From a marine gamma proteobacterium HTCC2080 (GTDB lineage Bacteria; Pseudomonadota; Gammaproteobacteria; Pseudomonadales; Halieaceae): DNA of 64,000 nt. The notes under the pieces are model-generated. The model did no database searches. It saw only the letters and a list, made by a program, of their open reading frames with translations, and was not told where the DNA came from. Within the stretch, counting starts at the first letter, position 1; every line of letters begins with the position of its first letter. Of the stretch, positions 19,305 to 28,084 are shown one piece after another. The position numbers and the translations under genes were made by a program. The stretch spans positions 1-64,000 of the forward strand of contig AAVV01000005.1 of the NCBI GenBank assembly GCA_000169115.1, written 5' to 3'.

Positions 19305-19913
19305 TCAGCGACGCGCCTGTATCAGTGTGCCCAACTGTTGGAGGTAGGCGATTAGCGCGTCAATCTCCCGTACATCCTTAACCGCAGCCTCCGCGCCAGC
19401 AATATCGGCGTCGGTGTAGGGAACCCCCAGTTTGCGCAACGTGGCCAGCTTTACGGGCGTTGTTTTGGCATCAATCGTATCTTCGAACAGCCATGGGAAA
19501 GCTGGCATGTTGGATTCCGGAATAACATCCCGGGGGTTATATAAGTGAGCCCTATGCCACTCATCACTGTAGCGCGCTCCCACACGGGCGAGGTCGGGCC
19601 CTGTGCGCTTTGAACCCCACAGAAAGGGCCTGTCGTAAACGAATTCCCCGGCTACAGAATAATGTCCATAACGTTCTGTTTCTGCGCGCAGGGGGCGTAT
19701 CATTTGTGAGTGACAGGTATGGCAGCCTTCTCGAATATAAATATCCCGCCCTTCTAGCTCTAGGGCTGAGTAGGGCTCAAGTCCTTCAATAGGTGTCGTC
19801 GTGCTTTTTGAGAAGGCAAGCGGAACCAACTCAACTAGAGTCCCAAAGCTTATTGCGACGATGATCAAAGCGACCATCAGACTCGGGGTGCGTTCAATTT
19901 TGTCATGCTTCAT
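19305..19913 (-). CDS. ccoO: Cytochrome cbb3 oxidase subunit II, CcoO
   Basis: Monohaem membrane cytochrome c subunit. The 202 aa contain an N-terminal helix ([19 protein letters not shown]), the haem-binding CHTCH in [15 protein letters not shown], the family block [20 protein letters not shown] and a probable distal Met in [11 protein letters not shown]. It follows ccoN by 12 bp. Confidence 0.96.
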   Translation of the reverse strand: MKHDKIERTPSLMVALIIVAISFGTLVELVPLAFSKSTTTPIEGLEPYSALELEGRDIYIREGCHTCHSQMIRPLRAETERYGHYSVAGEFVYDRPFLWGSKRTGPDLARVGARYSDEWHRAHLYNPRDVIPESNMPAFPWLFEDTIDAKTTPVKLATLRKLGVPYTDADIAGAEAAVKDVREIDALIAYLQQLGTLIQARR

Positions 19914-19925
19914 GAGCTGTCCCCC

Positions 19926-21377
19926 TCAGACGGTAGCAGCAACGGTTTCAGAATTTGATATTGCCAGTGGTACATCGCGCCGAGTGGTCATCCACACGTT
20001 GTAGGCCATCACTAGCATGCCGCTGAAAAAAATGAGTCCACCTATCATCCGTACGACGTATCCAGGGTGACTAGCTACTAGCGACTCTACAAAGGTGTAG
20101 GTTAGCGTGCCGTCTTCGTTATAAGCGCGCCACATGAGGCCCTGCATGATGCCGTTGACCCACATTGAGGCAATGTAGAGCACCGTGCCGATGGTAGACA
20201 TCCAAAAGTGCAGGTTGATCAACGCGACGCTATACATCTGCTCCTTGCCAAAAAGCTTAGGAATGAGGTGATATAGCGATCCTATAGAGATCATGGCGAC
20301 CCATCCCAATGCGCCGGAGTGGACGTGACCGATAGTCCAGTCGGTGTAGTGGGATAGGGAGTTCACCGTTTTGATCGCCATCATTGGGCCTTCAAAGGTC
20401 GACATGCCATAAAAGGAGAGGCTGACGACCAAGAACCGCAGGATAGGATCGTCTTTAAGTTTATCCCAAGCCCCAGATAGCGTCATGATGCCGTTGATCA
20501 TTCCGCCCCAAGATGGCGCCAATAAAATCAAGCTCATTACCATGCCCAGGCTTTGGGCCCAGTCGGGGAGCGCGGTGTAATGCAGGTGGTGTGGGCCCGC
20601 CCAAATATAAATCGATATCAAAGCCCAGAAATGGACGATAGACAGACGGTACGAATAAACCGGGCGCTCGGCTTGCTTGGGTACAAAGTAATACATCATG
20701 CCCAAAAAACCCGCGGTCAGGAAAAATCCCACGGCATTATGGCCGTACCACCACTGCACCATCGCATCTACGGCACCCGCATAGGCTGAGTAAGATTTGG
20801 TCATACTGACTGGCAGTGCGGCGCTATTTACGGTGTGCAATATAGTCACCGTTACGATAAAAGCGCCAAAAAACCAGTTGGCCACATAAATATGCTCAAC
20901 CTGACGCTTCATGATTGTGCCGAAAAACACTACGGCGTAGACGATCCAGACAATCGCAAGTAGAACATCAATAGGCCACTCGAGTTCGGCGTACTCTTTG
21001 GATGAGGTTATGCCCATAGGTAGGGTAATTGCGGCCGCTACGATGACAGCTTGCCAACCCCAAAACGTAAATGCCGCCAGCCCGTCAGACAGTAGCCTAG
21101 CCTGACAGGTTCGCTGAACGACGTAATAAGACGTAGCGAATAAGGCTGAGCCGCCAAAGGCAAAAATTACGGCGTTGGTGTGAAGCGGCCGTAACCTGCC
21201 GAAGCTTGTCCAGGGTAAATCAAAGTTGAGGGCTGGCCAGGCTAGCTGGGCGGCAATCCAAACCCCGATTCCCATGCCCACGATGCCCCAGACTACTGTC
21301 ATGATGGCAAATTGACGCACCACCTTGTAATTGTAGGTAACCGGTAATGTCTCAATGCCGTCGGTCGCCATATTCAT
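19926..21377 (-). CDS. ccoN: Cytochrome cbb3 oxidase subunit I, CcoN
   Basis: Catalytic haem-copper subunit with low-spin haem b and the haem b3-CuB centre. The 483-aa membrane protein has the expected histidine blocks: [50 protein letters not shown] and [13 protein letters not shown]. The ATG at 21377 has GAGG four bases upstream; a second ATG lies two codons in. It is the first gene of the ccoNOQPGHIS run. Confidence 0.97.
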   Translation of the reverse strand: MNMATDGIETLPVTYNYKVVRQFAIMTVVWGIVGMGIGVWIAAQLAWPALNFDLPWTSFGRLRPLHTNAVIFAFGGSALFATSYYVVQRTCQARLLSDGLAAFTFWGWQAVIVAAAITLPMGITSSKEYAELEWPIDVLLAIVWIVYAVVFFGTIMKRQVEHIYVANWFFGAFIVTVTILHTVNSAALPVSMTKSYSAYAGAVDAMVQWWYGHNAVGFFLTAGFLGMMYYFVPKQAERPVYSYRLSIVHFWALISIYIWAGPHHLHYTALPDWAQSLGMVMSLILLAPSWGGMINGIMTLSGAWDKLKDDPILRFLVVSLSFYGMSTFEGPMMAIKTVNSLSHYTDWTIGHVHSGALGWVAMISIGSLYHLIPKLFGKEQMYSVALINLHFWMSTIGTVLYIASMWVNGIMQGLMWRAYNEDGTLTYTFVESLVASHPGYVVRMIGGLIFFSGMLVMAYNVWMTTRRDVPLAISNSETVAATV

Positions 21378-21402
21378 GCACCTCAGTCAGCCCAGCTATC
21401 GT

Positions 21403-21416
21403 GGTGCCCCCGCACC
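21403..21416 (-). other. Short GC hairpin in the ccoN leader
   Basis: GGTGC and GCACC pair around a 4-nt loop about 25 nt upstream of the ccoN start codon. It is close enough to the ribosome binding site to affect initiation, but with five pairs it could be chance. Confidence 0.25.
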
Positions 21417-21473
21417 TGTCAGCTTTGCGTATTTCACAGATTCCTGGGCCAGTCCCAAGATATCAACTGCTTC

Positions 21474-21536
21474 ATTTTGATGGAGCCCGTGTGTCGAGCT
21501 CTTATTAATTTTGATGGAGCCCGTGCGTCGAGCTCT
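21474..21536. repeat. Tandem duplication of about 34 bp in the ccoN leader
   Basis: A 29-bp segment at 21474-21502 recurs at 21508-21536 with one mismatch (T versus C at 21493/21527), giving a 34-bp period. Each copy has an internal GAGCTC and, on the ccoN-coding strand, GGGCTCCATCAAAAT. The two copies occupy the middle of the 177-bp gap between the Yip1 gene and ccoN. A duplicated regulator site or a recent slippage duplication are both possible. Confidence 0.8.
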
Positions 21537-21554
21537 CCTTTTTTGGCAACGCTT

Positions 21555-22157
21555 CTAATCAGTGAAGGCTGGCATGGCTCCCCAGTCCCACAGCAGGGTT
21601 GTGGCAACAAGTAAGCAAACCAACATCACAAGGGATACTCCGATCACCGCGCTGGCAAAGAGGAAGCCCCGAGTTTCTGGAATCTTCATCACAATAGGGA
21701 TCCCATTATAGAGTAAATATGTCGACCAACAGACTGCAAAGACTCCAATCAACATATCTAGCCAAAGAATGGGGTAAAACCCAACGGCTCCCGCAATAAA
21801 AAGCGGAGTCGCGCACAAGCTTGCGATTAAAATGCCTTTGATAAACGAAGACTGCGCACCATAAGTCTCAGACATCCAATGTATGAAGTAGCCGATGGCC
21901 ACAACACAGGACACCATACCGCCATAAAACAGGAAACTTATGAGCCTGGCACTTTCGTCGGTAAGGCGAATGACATCGGAACCCGTGCCAATGGTCCAGC
22001 CGACCTGAGTGGTGCCGATATACCAAGCATAGGCGGGTAAAATCGCCCAAATCAGAGGGTACAGCAGCATCAGAGCCTGACTGGTTTCGTCGAGTTGCGC
22101 AAGACGACGCCATGCGGCACTGGGCTTGGTCATGATGCCCACGCTGTGATGGAACAT
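21555..22157 (-). CDS. Yip1-family inner-membrane protein
   Basis: The 200-aa product has an N-terminal GIMTKPSAAWRRL segment, like the start of YohC/Yip1 proteins, followed by about five hydrophobic helices. Function of bacterial Yip1 proteins is unknown. The ATG at 22157 is kept because the family start (short helix, then a position like PSxxW) is only complete with it. It lies upstream of the cbb3 cluster on the same strand, separated by the repeat-bearing leader. Confidence 0.7.
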   Translation of the reverse strand: MFHHSVGIMTKPSAAWRRLAQLDETSQALMLLYPLIWAILPAYAWYIGTTQVGWTIGTGSDVIRLTDESARLISFLFYGGMVSCVVAIGYFIHWMSETYGAQSSFIKGILIASLCATPLFIAGAVGFYPILWLDMLIGVFAVCWSTYLLYNGIPIVMKIPETRGFLFASAVIGVSLVMLVCLLVATTLLWDWGAMPAFTD

Positions 22158-22303
22158 GAGTCTATTCCCTTTATTTTGGTGTGGTTATCATAGGCCGGCA
22201 CAGGGTTCCGCGTCGAGGCATTTTATCGTTCCTCTTGGTGGTAACCAATTGGGCCGTTTTCCTAAATTTAGTGCGTCAATTAAGGGCAGATAGGTAGCGG
22301 AGG

Positions 22304-25300
22304 TTATCGGGTAATGATTGGTAATTTTTCCCGCAAGCTTTCGGGAAAAAGCTCATCCGGATCAAAGGTCTCAAAAAAATCGATGCCAAGCTGCTGAGCT
22401 TGGGCATCGTTATGATGTTTGCGTAACACCACATGCTCGCCAACGAGATGATGCAGATCACTGATAGTTTGATGAAGGGCGAGGAGTTTTTCGTCACCCG
22501 GCACTACAGGCCACAGAGCGCTGTCTAAGGCGAGGGTGTGAGGTTTAAGTTTCTGCAGCACGGCTGTACTGCCGCGCTTGGGATTGACCTCCGCTATTGA
22601 AATTTGGCAGCCAATTGACCGCAATGTGCCACAAAAATGGGCGGCATCATTGTCCTCTCTGAGTTGAACTGAATCGGTTAATTCGAACCATAAACGGTCA
22701 GTTCCAATACCACTCTCGGAGACTTCATGCAGCAAAAAATCGAGAAACTCAGGGTGCAAAACGGCCTCGGTGCTGATGCGAAGCTGGAACAGTGGCAGGG
22801 CGCGGCCCGCGGCGACCACTGACTCAGCGAAGCGGCAAGTATTGCTAACCTTGGAGCAATCGGTCGCGATAGCCAAAGCGGTTGATGGATAGCGCTGGCG
22901 TCTCTGACTGTTATTGCCAGCAGCGATCCCATCAGACAGTACCTCGTAACGCGTGTGCACAACTTTCTCGTTTTCAAGAGCGCGTCGGTACAAAGGTCGT
23001 AAAGAAAATTGTGGGGGTGGTGTCTCGTTTTGAAGTAAGGCATAGGTCTCCCGAACAGCGCTCGTGAGATTGCTTGGTTGGGGCAGTGGTGCTGCGACCA
23101 CGCCGATATTGGGCGCCGTTGCGAGGCCTTGCCGTGCGATGTCCTCTAAATGGATCCAGAAGGCTTCTGCGCTCGAGAGAATGCCGTTTATGGTTGCGAT
23201 GCCAATGCCTGCGGGGGGAGCCATACTACTTTCATCGCTCAGTAGCTTTCGCAGTTGTTCATAATTTGAAGTGTTGACGATGAGACCGTGGGTGGTGGGA
23301 GATAGCGCTCCTCTGCAGTCTATGGGCACCTCACTTTTCAGTAATCGGTTGCTCACATGCTCGACACCTGCGGCGTCTTCTGCGTGTATCACAAGCGCGC
23401 AGCTCGTAATTCCTTTGCGCTTGGCCCTTCGAATATGGCTCTGCGCCGCGTCAGTCATTACTGAGCGCGATTCCGACGGTGACTGCGGTGTGTTGTTGAG
23501 AGTACTCAAGTCCTCTTGGCGTTTTTCTAAAGTTTGGAACACACTGCGCTCAATAATCGGCAGCTCGTCTGAGGGAGCTAAGGGCCTAAGGTTGTTGCAG
23601 AGTTCTCGCGCAAGCTGGATGAGGTTAATGTCTTTAACTTTGAAGCCTTGCTCGTTGGCAAAAGCAAAGCGCGTCGAATTGGCGTTTTTCCAAATTAGCT
23701 GCAAGTTTTGCGACGAGCCATCAGGAGCGATCTCAGATATCCAACTCTTTAGCTTAAGTTGATGTGCGCGCTTTACCCAGCTATCAAGACGAGGGAGCGT
23801 TGCTAGGCGCTCCGAAAATTTGGGCTCGGCAAATATTTCAGGTTCGGGGAGCGAAGATGCGGCGAGGGTAATCGGTTCATCCCCACCAAGTTGTTGCTGC
23901 AGCTGCTTCAAAAGCCCTTGAGTCTCTATCGAGAGAAAATTATCTCCCAAACCTTGAGGGAGTATCTCCGCCATTTTTTTCGCCGCGTCTTTTCTTAGAG
24001 GGAGGCCTGTCTCCATAGCACGTTGAAGGGCATTATTAGTTTGTGACACGCGGTCGAGAACGTTGTCATAAAGAGGTGAATTCTCTTCGCGTAGTTGAAG
24101 CAGCACTAATTCATCGCGCAGAAAAGAATCGATTAGGCTGAGAAGGCTTGCGGGTATGAGTCCGTCAGGGAGCAGTTGGCTAAGATCGCTTTCTACTTGC
24201 TGAGCCGCCTGCTCACGTTTTTCCTTACCCTCTTCAGCGGCAATCTGACGCTGGATATTGCGCTGCTGTTGCTTGAGCATAGACACAGCAAGTTTATTGA
24301 TTTTAGTGAGGGCTTTTTCGAAGACGCTTAGATTTCCGTCAAATTCGCGTCCAATGGTACTCAAGGCCTCATTGATTTGTTGCTCTACGCGGGTGCTGTT
24401 TCGGGGTGCTAGGGCACTCAGCTCACTCAGTCGTTCGACCAGTAGGCGTGCGGGATGTTGCTGGTCTTGAAAAAATACAGGGTCCGTCAGGGAGAGTTCT
24501 GCCAGGGGCAGCTTCAAGTTACCCAAGCTGTGACTCAGGTTTTCGGTAAGAGGCAGAGTATCAAACATAGTTTGATACAAATTATCGATTAGCTGCACGC
24601 TACCTCTTAAGGGCTGTAGCTCAGGATCTAAAGTATCTAAGCCCAACTGTTTAACAAGAGGTTCTGTATGAGAAATTCCTTTCTCGGTATGTCGTATAGC
24701 GGCAATTCTTGCCGATAAGTCCTGGGCTTTTTCGTCTAACTGCGCCTGTGTTAATGGATTTTCTGGCATCTCAGATTGCAGTGCGGGCAGGCGCAGCCTG
24801 GTTAGCATCGCCTCGTCGATCACGGGGGGCGAATCGGGTTTTCCACGTCCGGGTAAATACTCAGCGATGCCGTCCGATTTTGCTAAATTTGCTAAAGGCG
24901 ACGTCTGTAGTCTGAATTCATTATGTTCTGAGGTGCCGCTAAGGTCGTAGCGCTCGGGTGAACTCAGTGCATCGGCATGAGGGCTGGAGGCTGCGGATGT
25001 CGTTTTTTGGGTTAATGGGCGCTTGGTGCTCGGTACTCTTGTGGAGCGTGGCGTGTCTGGTACAGACTGATCCGAGGGGAGTGGTGCCACGTTGTGGCTG
25101 GACAGTTTGTTTATGGATTCGGGAGCATTGCCCTCAGCTTCCGAATTGAGCCCAGCAATGGGCGAGTTACCACTGGCGGTAAGCACCGCATTGAGTTCTT
25201 GATATAACGCGCCGGCCTCTGGAAGTAGGTTCCTAGTAAACGCGCGATCGAGCTCAGCAATGATAAAATCAGGGAGCTCAAGCTGATCGATATAGCGACG

Positions 25301-25801
25301 ATAGTTCGTAGCAAGGCCGCGCAGACCAAAGGGGAGTCGCAGCGTCCGCGGATTGGCATCCAATAATGTTGCTAAGCCCAAAGTTAGTGATTCTAGGTGG
25401 CCCCAGTACCGCTCCGTACCCGCTTGTACGATTGAATCGATCGCCGAGCTGTTTTCAAACCCCCTAAGTTCAGATAGGTCCAACTCAGCCGGTGTTTGCT
25501 CACCATCACTCGGCGGATAACGGTCGGTGATTAAATTTTCAAAGTCCAAGTCGATATCGGCGATCAGTGAGCCTACAAAGTCTTTGCTTCTGGATTTAAA
25601 ACCAGAGAACGCCTCAAATGCTTGAGTTCGATGTTCAGGCGCTAACTTTGCGCTGGCGGATAGATTAAATAGATGATCTGCCATTGCCTCGGCTACGAGG
25701 CTTAGCCGGGGTTGTAATAGCTTGCGGGTATATTGCCTCAGCGCCATGATACGGGCCGATTGCTGGGCTGGGGTGGCGCTGTCTGAATTTTCCGGTTTCA
25801 T
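22304..25801 (-). CDS. DUF1631 protein with degenerate GGDEF- and EAL-like C-terminal regions
   Basis: A 1165-aa cytoplasmic protein. Residues about 15-750 resemble DUF1631 (LRQYTRKLLQPRL, RRYIDQLELPDFI, RWD-free helical regions, then the SWVKRAHQLKLKSWISEI block). About 770-905 look like a worn GGDEF fold (ALVIHAEDAAGVEH, IGIATINGILSSAEAFW). About 950-1150 look like EAL: YEVLSDG stands where an EAL box is expected, FELTDS keeps one Glu, but the DDFG loop is EVNP and the usual Lys of LKID is Ala (LALD). Cyclic-di-GMP turnover is therefore unlikely; binding or protein interaction is more likely. Domain limits are approximate. Confidence 0.7.
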   Translation of the reverse strand: MKPENSDSATPAQQSARIMALRQYTRKLLQPRLSLVAEAMADHLFNLSASAKLAPEHRTQAFEAFSGFKSRSKDFVGSLIADIDLDFENLITDRYPPSDGEQTPAELDLSELRGFENSSAIDSIVQAGTERYWGHLESLTLGLATLLDANPRTLRLPFGLRGLATNYRRYIDQLELPDFIIAELDRAFTRNLLPEAGALYQELNAVLTASGNSPIAGLNSEAEGNAPESINKLSSHNVAPLPSDQSVPDTPRSTRVPSTKRPLTQKTTSAASSPHADALSSPERYDLSGTSEHNEFRLQTSPLANLAKSDGIAEYLPGRGKPDSPPVIDEAMLTRLRLPALQSEMPENPLTQAQLDEKAQDLSARIAAIRHTEKGISHTEPLVKQLGLDTLDPELQPLRGSVQLIDNLYQTMFDTLPLTENLSHSLGNLKLPLAELSLTDPVFFQDQQHPARLLVERLSELSALAPRNSTRVEQQINEALSTIGREFDGNLSVFEKALTKINKLAVSMLKQQQRNIQRQIAAEEGKEKREQAAQQVESDLSQLLPDGLIPASLLSLIDSFLRDELVLLQLREENSPLYDNVLDRVSQTNNALQRAMETGLPLRKDAAKKMAEILPQGLGDNFLSIETQGLLKQLQQQLGGDEPITLAASSLPEPEIFAEPKFSERLATLPRLDSWVKRAHQLKLKSWISEIAPDGSSQNLQLIWKNANSTRFAFANEQGFKVKDINLIQLARELCNNLRPLAPSDELPIIERSVFQTLEKRQEDLSTLNNTPQSPSESRSVMTDAAQSHIRRAKRKGITSCALVIHAEDAAGVEHVSNRLLKSEVPIDCRGALSPTTHGLIVNTSNYEQLRKLLSDESSMAPPAGIGIATINGILSSAEAFWIHLEDIARQGLATAPNIGVVAAPLPQPSNLTSAVRETYALLQNETPPPQFSLRPLYRRALENEKVVHTRYEVLSDGIAAGNNSQRRQRYPSTALAIATDCSKVSNTCRFAESVVAAGRALPLFQLRISTEAVLHPEFLDFLLHEVSESGIGTDRLWFELTDSVQLREDNDAAHFCGTLRSIGCQISIAEVNPKRGSTAVLQKLKPHTLALDSALWPVVPGDEKLLALHQTISDLHHLVGEHVVLRKHHNDAQAQQLGIDFFETFDPDELFPESLREKLPIITR

Positions 25802-25890
25802 AGCTCACCAAAATTACTGCAGTGCGATTGTGTCGCCTGTAGGCTTGAGATGCCAGTCCCTAATTTTATTCATTACAGCGGGAAACATTG

Positions 25891-26607
25891 ATGGATTCAG
25901 AATTACCAGCCCCAGCAGAGCGGCCCCTTAACCCGCCGCGTTTGAGACCGGAATGGTTAGAGGCCCTTGGCGACACTCTTTCAGGGCCAAAAATGCAAGG
26001 TCTTGCGCGGTTTTTGCGGGATGAAAAGGCCTTGGGGAAAGTTATATATCCTCCTGGAGCTGAAATTTTTAGCGCATTACAGCTGACGCCCCCAGAAGCT
26101 GTTCGGGTCGTGATTTTGGGGCAAGACCCGTATCACGGCCCTGGTCAGGCTCACGGACTTAGTTTTTCTGTTCCAAGGGGAGTGGGCATTCCACCCTCGC
26201 TGCGCAATATTTTTAAAGAATTGCAGCGCGACCTCAAGCTAGACAAGCCCTCTCACGGTTGCCTTAGCCACTGGGCTGAGCAGGGGGTTCTGTTACTCAA
26301 TGCCTCTTTGACAGTGGAGTCTGGCCGTGCGGGCTCACATCAAAATCTTGGTTGGGAGGTTTTTACGGATCGTGTTATTGCAACAGTGAGAGATATTGGC
26401 AAGCCGATAGTTTTTATGCTGTGGGGTGCACAAGCACGCAAAACAGTTGGCGTTCTTGAGGGCTTTGACCACTGTATATTAACGGCGCCTCACCCATCGC
26501 CGTTGTCAGCTCATAGGGGTTTCTTGGGCTGCGGCCATTTTTCGCAAGCCAATGCTTTTCTTGACCGCTGCGGCCGCGGCGCTATCGATTGGTCACTGCC
26601 GGCCTAA
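25891..26607 (+). CDS. ung: Uracil-DNA glycosylase
   Basis: Removes uracil from DNA in base excision repair. The 238-aa family 1 enzyme has the water-activating loop GQDPYHGPGQAHG (Asp79), the SLRNIFKEL helix and the DNA-intercalating HPSPLSAHRG loop with the catalytic His. ATG 25891 is preferred to the TTG immediately before it. Divergent from the DUF1631 gene. Confidence 0.96.
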   Translation: MDSELPAPAERPLNPPRLRPEWLEALGDTLSGPKMQGLARFLRDEKALGKVIYPPGAEIFSALQLTPPEAVRVVILGQDPYHGPGQAHGLSFSVPRGVGIPPSLRNIFKELQRDLKLDKPSHGCLSHWAEQGVLLLNASLTVESGRAGSHQNLGWEVFTDRVIATVRDIGKPIVFMLWGAQARKTVGVLEGFDHCILTAPHPSPLSAHRGFLGCGHFSQANAFLDRCGRGAIDWSLPA

Positions 26608-26673
26608 GCTTGGTAGCTTCGTAGGTAGTTGGTGATGGTGCTCCGTTGCATAGTCCTGCAGTTGGAGGCTACC

Positions 26674-27630
26674 TCATGAGGTTTCAACGTCAGAAAAATA
26701 AGCAATGGGGACATCGTTTATTCGGACAGTTTGGTTCATCTCATCAATGTTGACGTCCTGACCTGCCGCACCCTCGGCAGCTTCAACTAAAATCACGCTG
26801 CCGCTTCCGTAATTAGCTGTATTTACAATGCTGCCAACCGCGCGAGCATCGGTTTGGTTGACGAGCTTTAAGCCGTCGCTGAGTTGCTTGACTGCCGCAC
26901 TCCCAAGGTAAAGTCGTCTTTTGGGCGTTCCTCGCCAGTGAAGCCGGGCAATAATTTCCTGCCCTGTGTAGCAACCCTTATCAAAGCTTACCCATCCCGC
27001 TAAATCGTAGCTGAGATCCTGAGGTAGGTATTTCCCTGTTGTTGAGGAGGTGATTCTGGCCTCTCCACGAAGACAGGCAAGAGCGCGCCAAGCTGATTCA
27101 AATTCATCGATGGATTTATTATTGAGGTTTATCCCCACCTGCTTTGCGTCCTCTGGGATTAACAAAGAAGTTTGGTGCCCCAAGGGAATTAGCCAGCCTG
27201 CGGCTACTGCCGCGGCACGATTGCCCTCTGTGAGTTTCTGATCGACATCAAAATGATGGTGCGCTTCACTGCCGGCAACTCCCCAAGGCGGCTCTGGGGT
27301 CCGGTTGAGCTCAGCTTTACTAAACATCAAATACTTAGTGAGATGGCCCGATAGTAAATCGGCCAAGCTCTCCATAACGCATAGAATGACAGTTTCTGGA
27401 TCGACGATAAGTGCGCGAAAATCGGCGATGACTCGACCTTTGACGTCACAAAAGGCTCCGGGTATCACATCAAGTGCGTTTACCTGACCGAAGTCTGCGG
27501 TGGTTTGCCCTTGAAGGAATTTGCAAGCGTCCTGCCCCTCCAATCGTAGCAATGCTTCCTGCGCTAGGGGCGCCCACCCGTTTACTAGTTCATCTGCCGT
27601 ATTGACGGCTGCGAGGGGGTTATCAGTCAT
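26674..27630 (-). CDS. ygfZ: Folate-binding protein YgfZ
   Basis: Tetrahydrofolate-dependent factor that helps maintain some Fe-S enzymes. The 318-aa GcvT-like protein has the diagnostic KGCYTGQEIIAR motif, with the conserved Cys, and an N-terminal LLRLEGQDACKFLQGQ segment. It is divergent from sdhE, an arrangement seen in many gammaproteobacteria. Confidence 0.92.
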   Translation of the reverse strand: MTDNPLAAVNTADELVNGWAPLAQEALLRLEGQDACKFLQGQTTADFGQVNALDVIPGAFCDVKGRVIADFRALIVDPETVILCVMESLADLLSGHLTKYLMFSKAELNRTPEPPWGVAGSEAHHHFDVDQKLTEGNRAAAVAAGWLIPLGHQTSLLIPEDAKQVGINLNNKSIDEFESAWRALACLRGEARITSSTTGKYLPQDLSYDLAGWVSFDKGCYTGQEIIARLHWRGTPKRRLYLGSAAVKQLSDGLKLVNQTDARAVGSIVNTANYGSGSVILVEAAEGAAGQDVNIDEMNQTVRINDVPIAYFSDVETS

Positions 27631-27823
27631 AGGTTAGGGCCTTGGCATCAGTCTCGGTGAGCATTGTATGTTAATTTTGGTCAATGCCAACGCGCCTAGC
27701 CATCTAACGGGACTGGTATTTTTTCGTTACTGTAGATTCCGCTGGCTTATTTACCTATCCGTTTGTCTGCATGCAGTGCGGCTTACTATGTTGAACATCC
27801 CGGGCCGTTAGAGTGGAGAGCTT

Positions 27824-28084
27824 ATGACCGAAGATAAAGAATACAGCCGTATGCGTTGGGCTAGCCGACGCGGTTTACTCGAGCTCGATTTGTTGCTCGA
27901 ACCTTTTATGGAGGCATGTTTCAGGGCGCTGGAACCTCAGCTTCGCGATGATTACCAACAGCTCATGGGTCATGAGGATCAGGATATTCTTAATTGGATC
28001 ATGGGCAGAGAAGCTCTGGCCGACGAGACGCTAACGGCTATTACTGAGCAAATAAGAGTGCATAATCGCTCCAAATTGCGTTAA
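27824..28084 (+). CDS. sdhE: Succinate dehydrogenase flavinylation factor SdhE
   Basis: Promotes covalent FAD attachment to SdhA. The 86-aa helical protein has the RGLLELDLLL motif near residues 15-24, with the conserved RGxxE. GGAGAG upstream gives a good ribosome binding site. Its stop overlaps the nadB stop in the palindrome TTAA (28081-28084). Confidence 0.94.
   Translation: MTEDKEYSRMRWASRRGLLELDLLLEPFMEACFRALEPQLRDDYQQLMGHEDQDILNWIMGREALADETLTAITEQIRVHNRSKLR

Noticed and set aside
21378-21554. FNR/Anr box upstream of ccoN
   Set aside because: Only TTGAT or ATCAA half-sites are present; none has the second half at the right 4-bp spacing.
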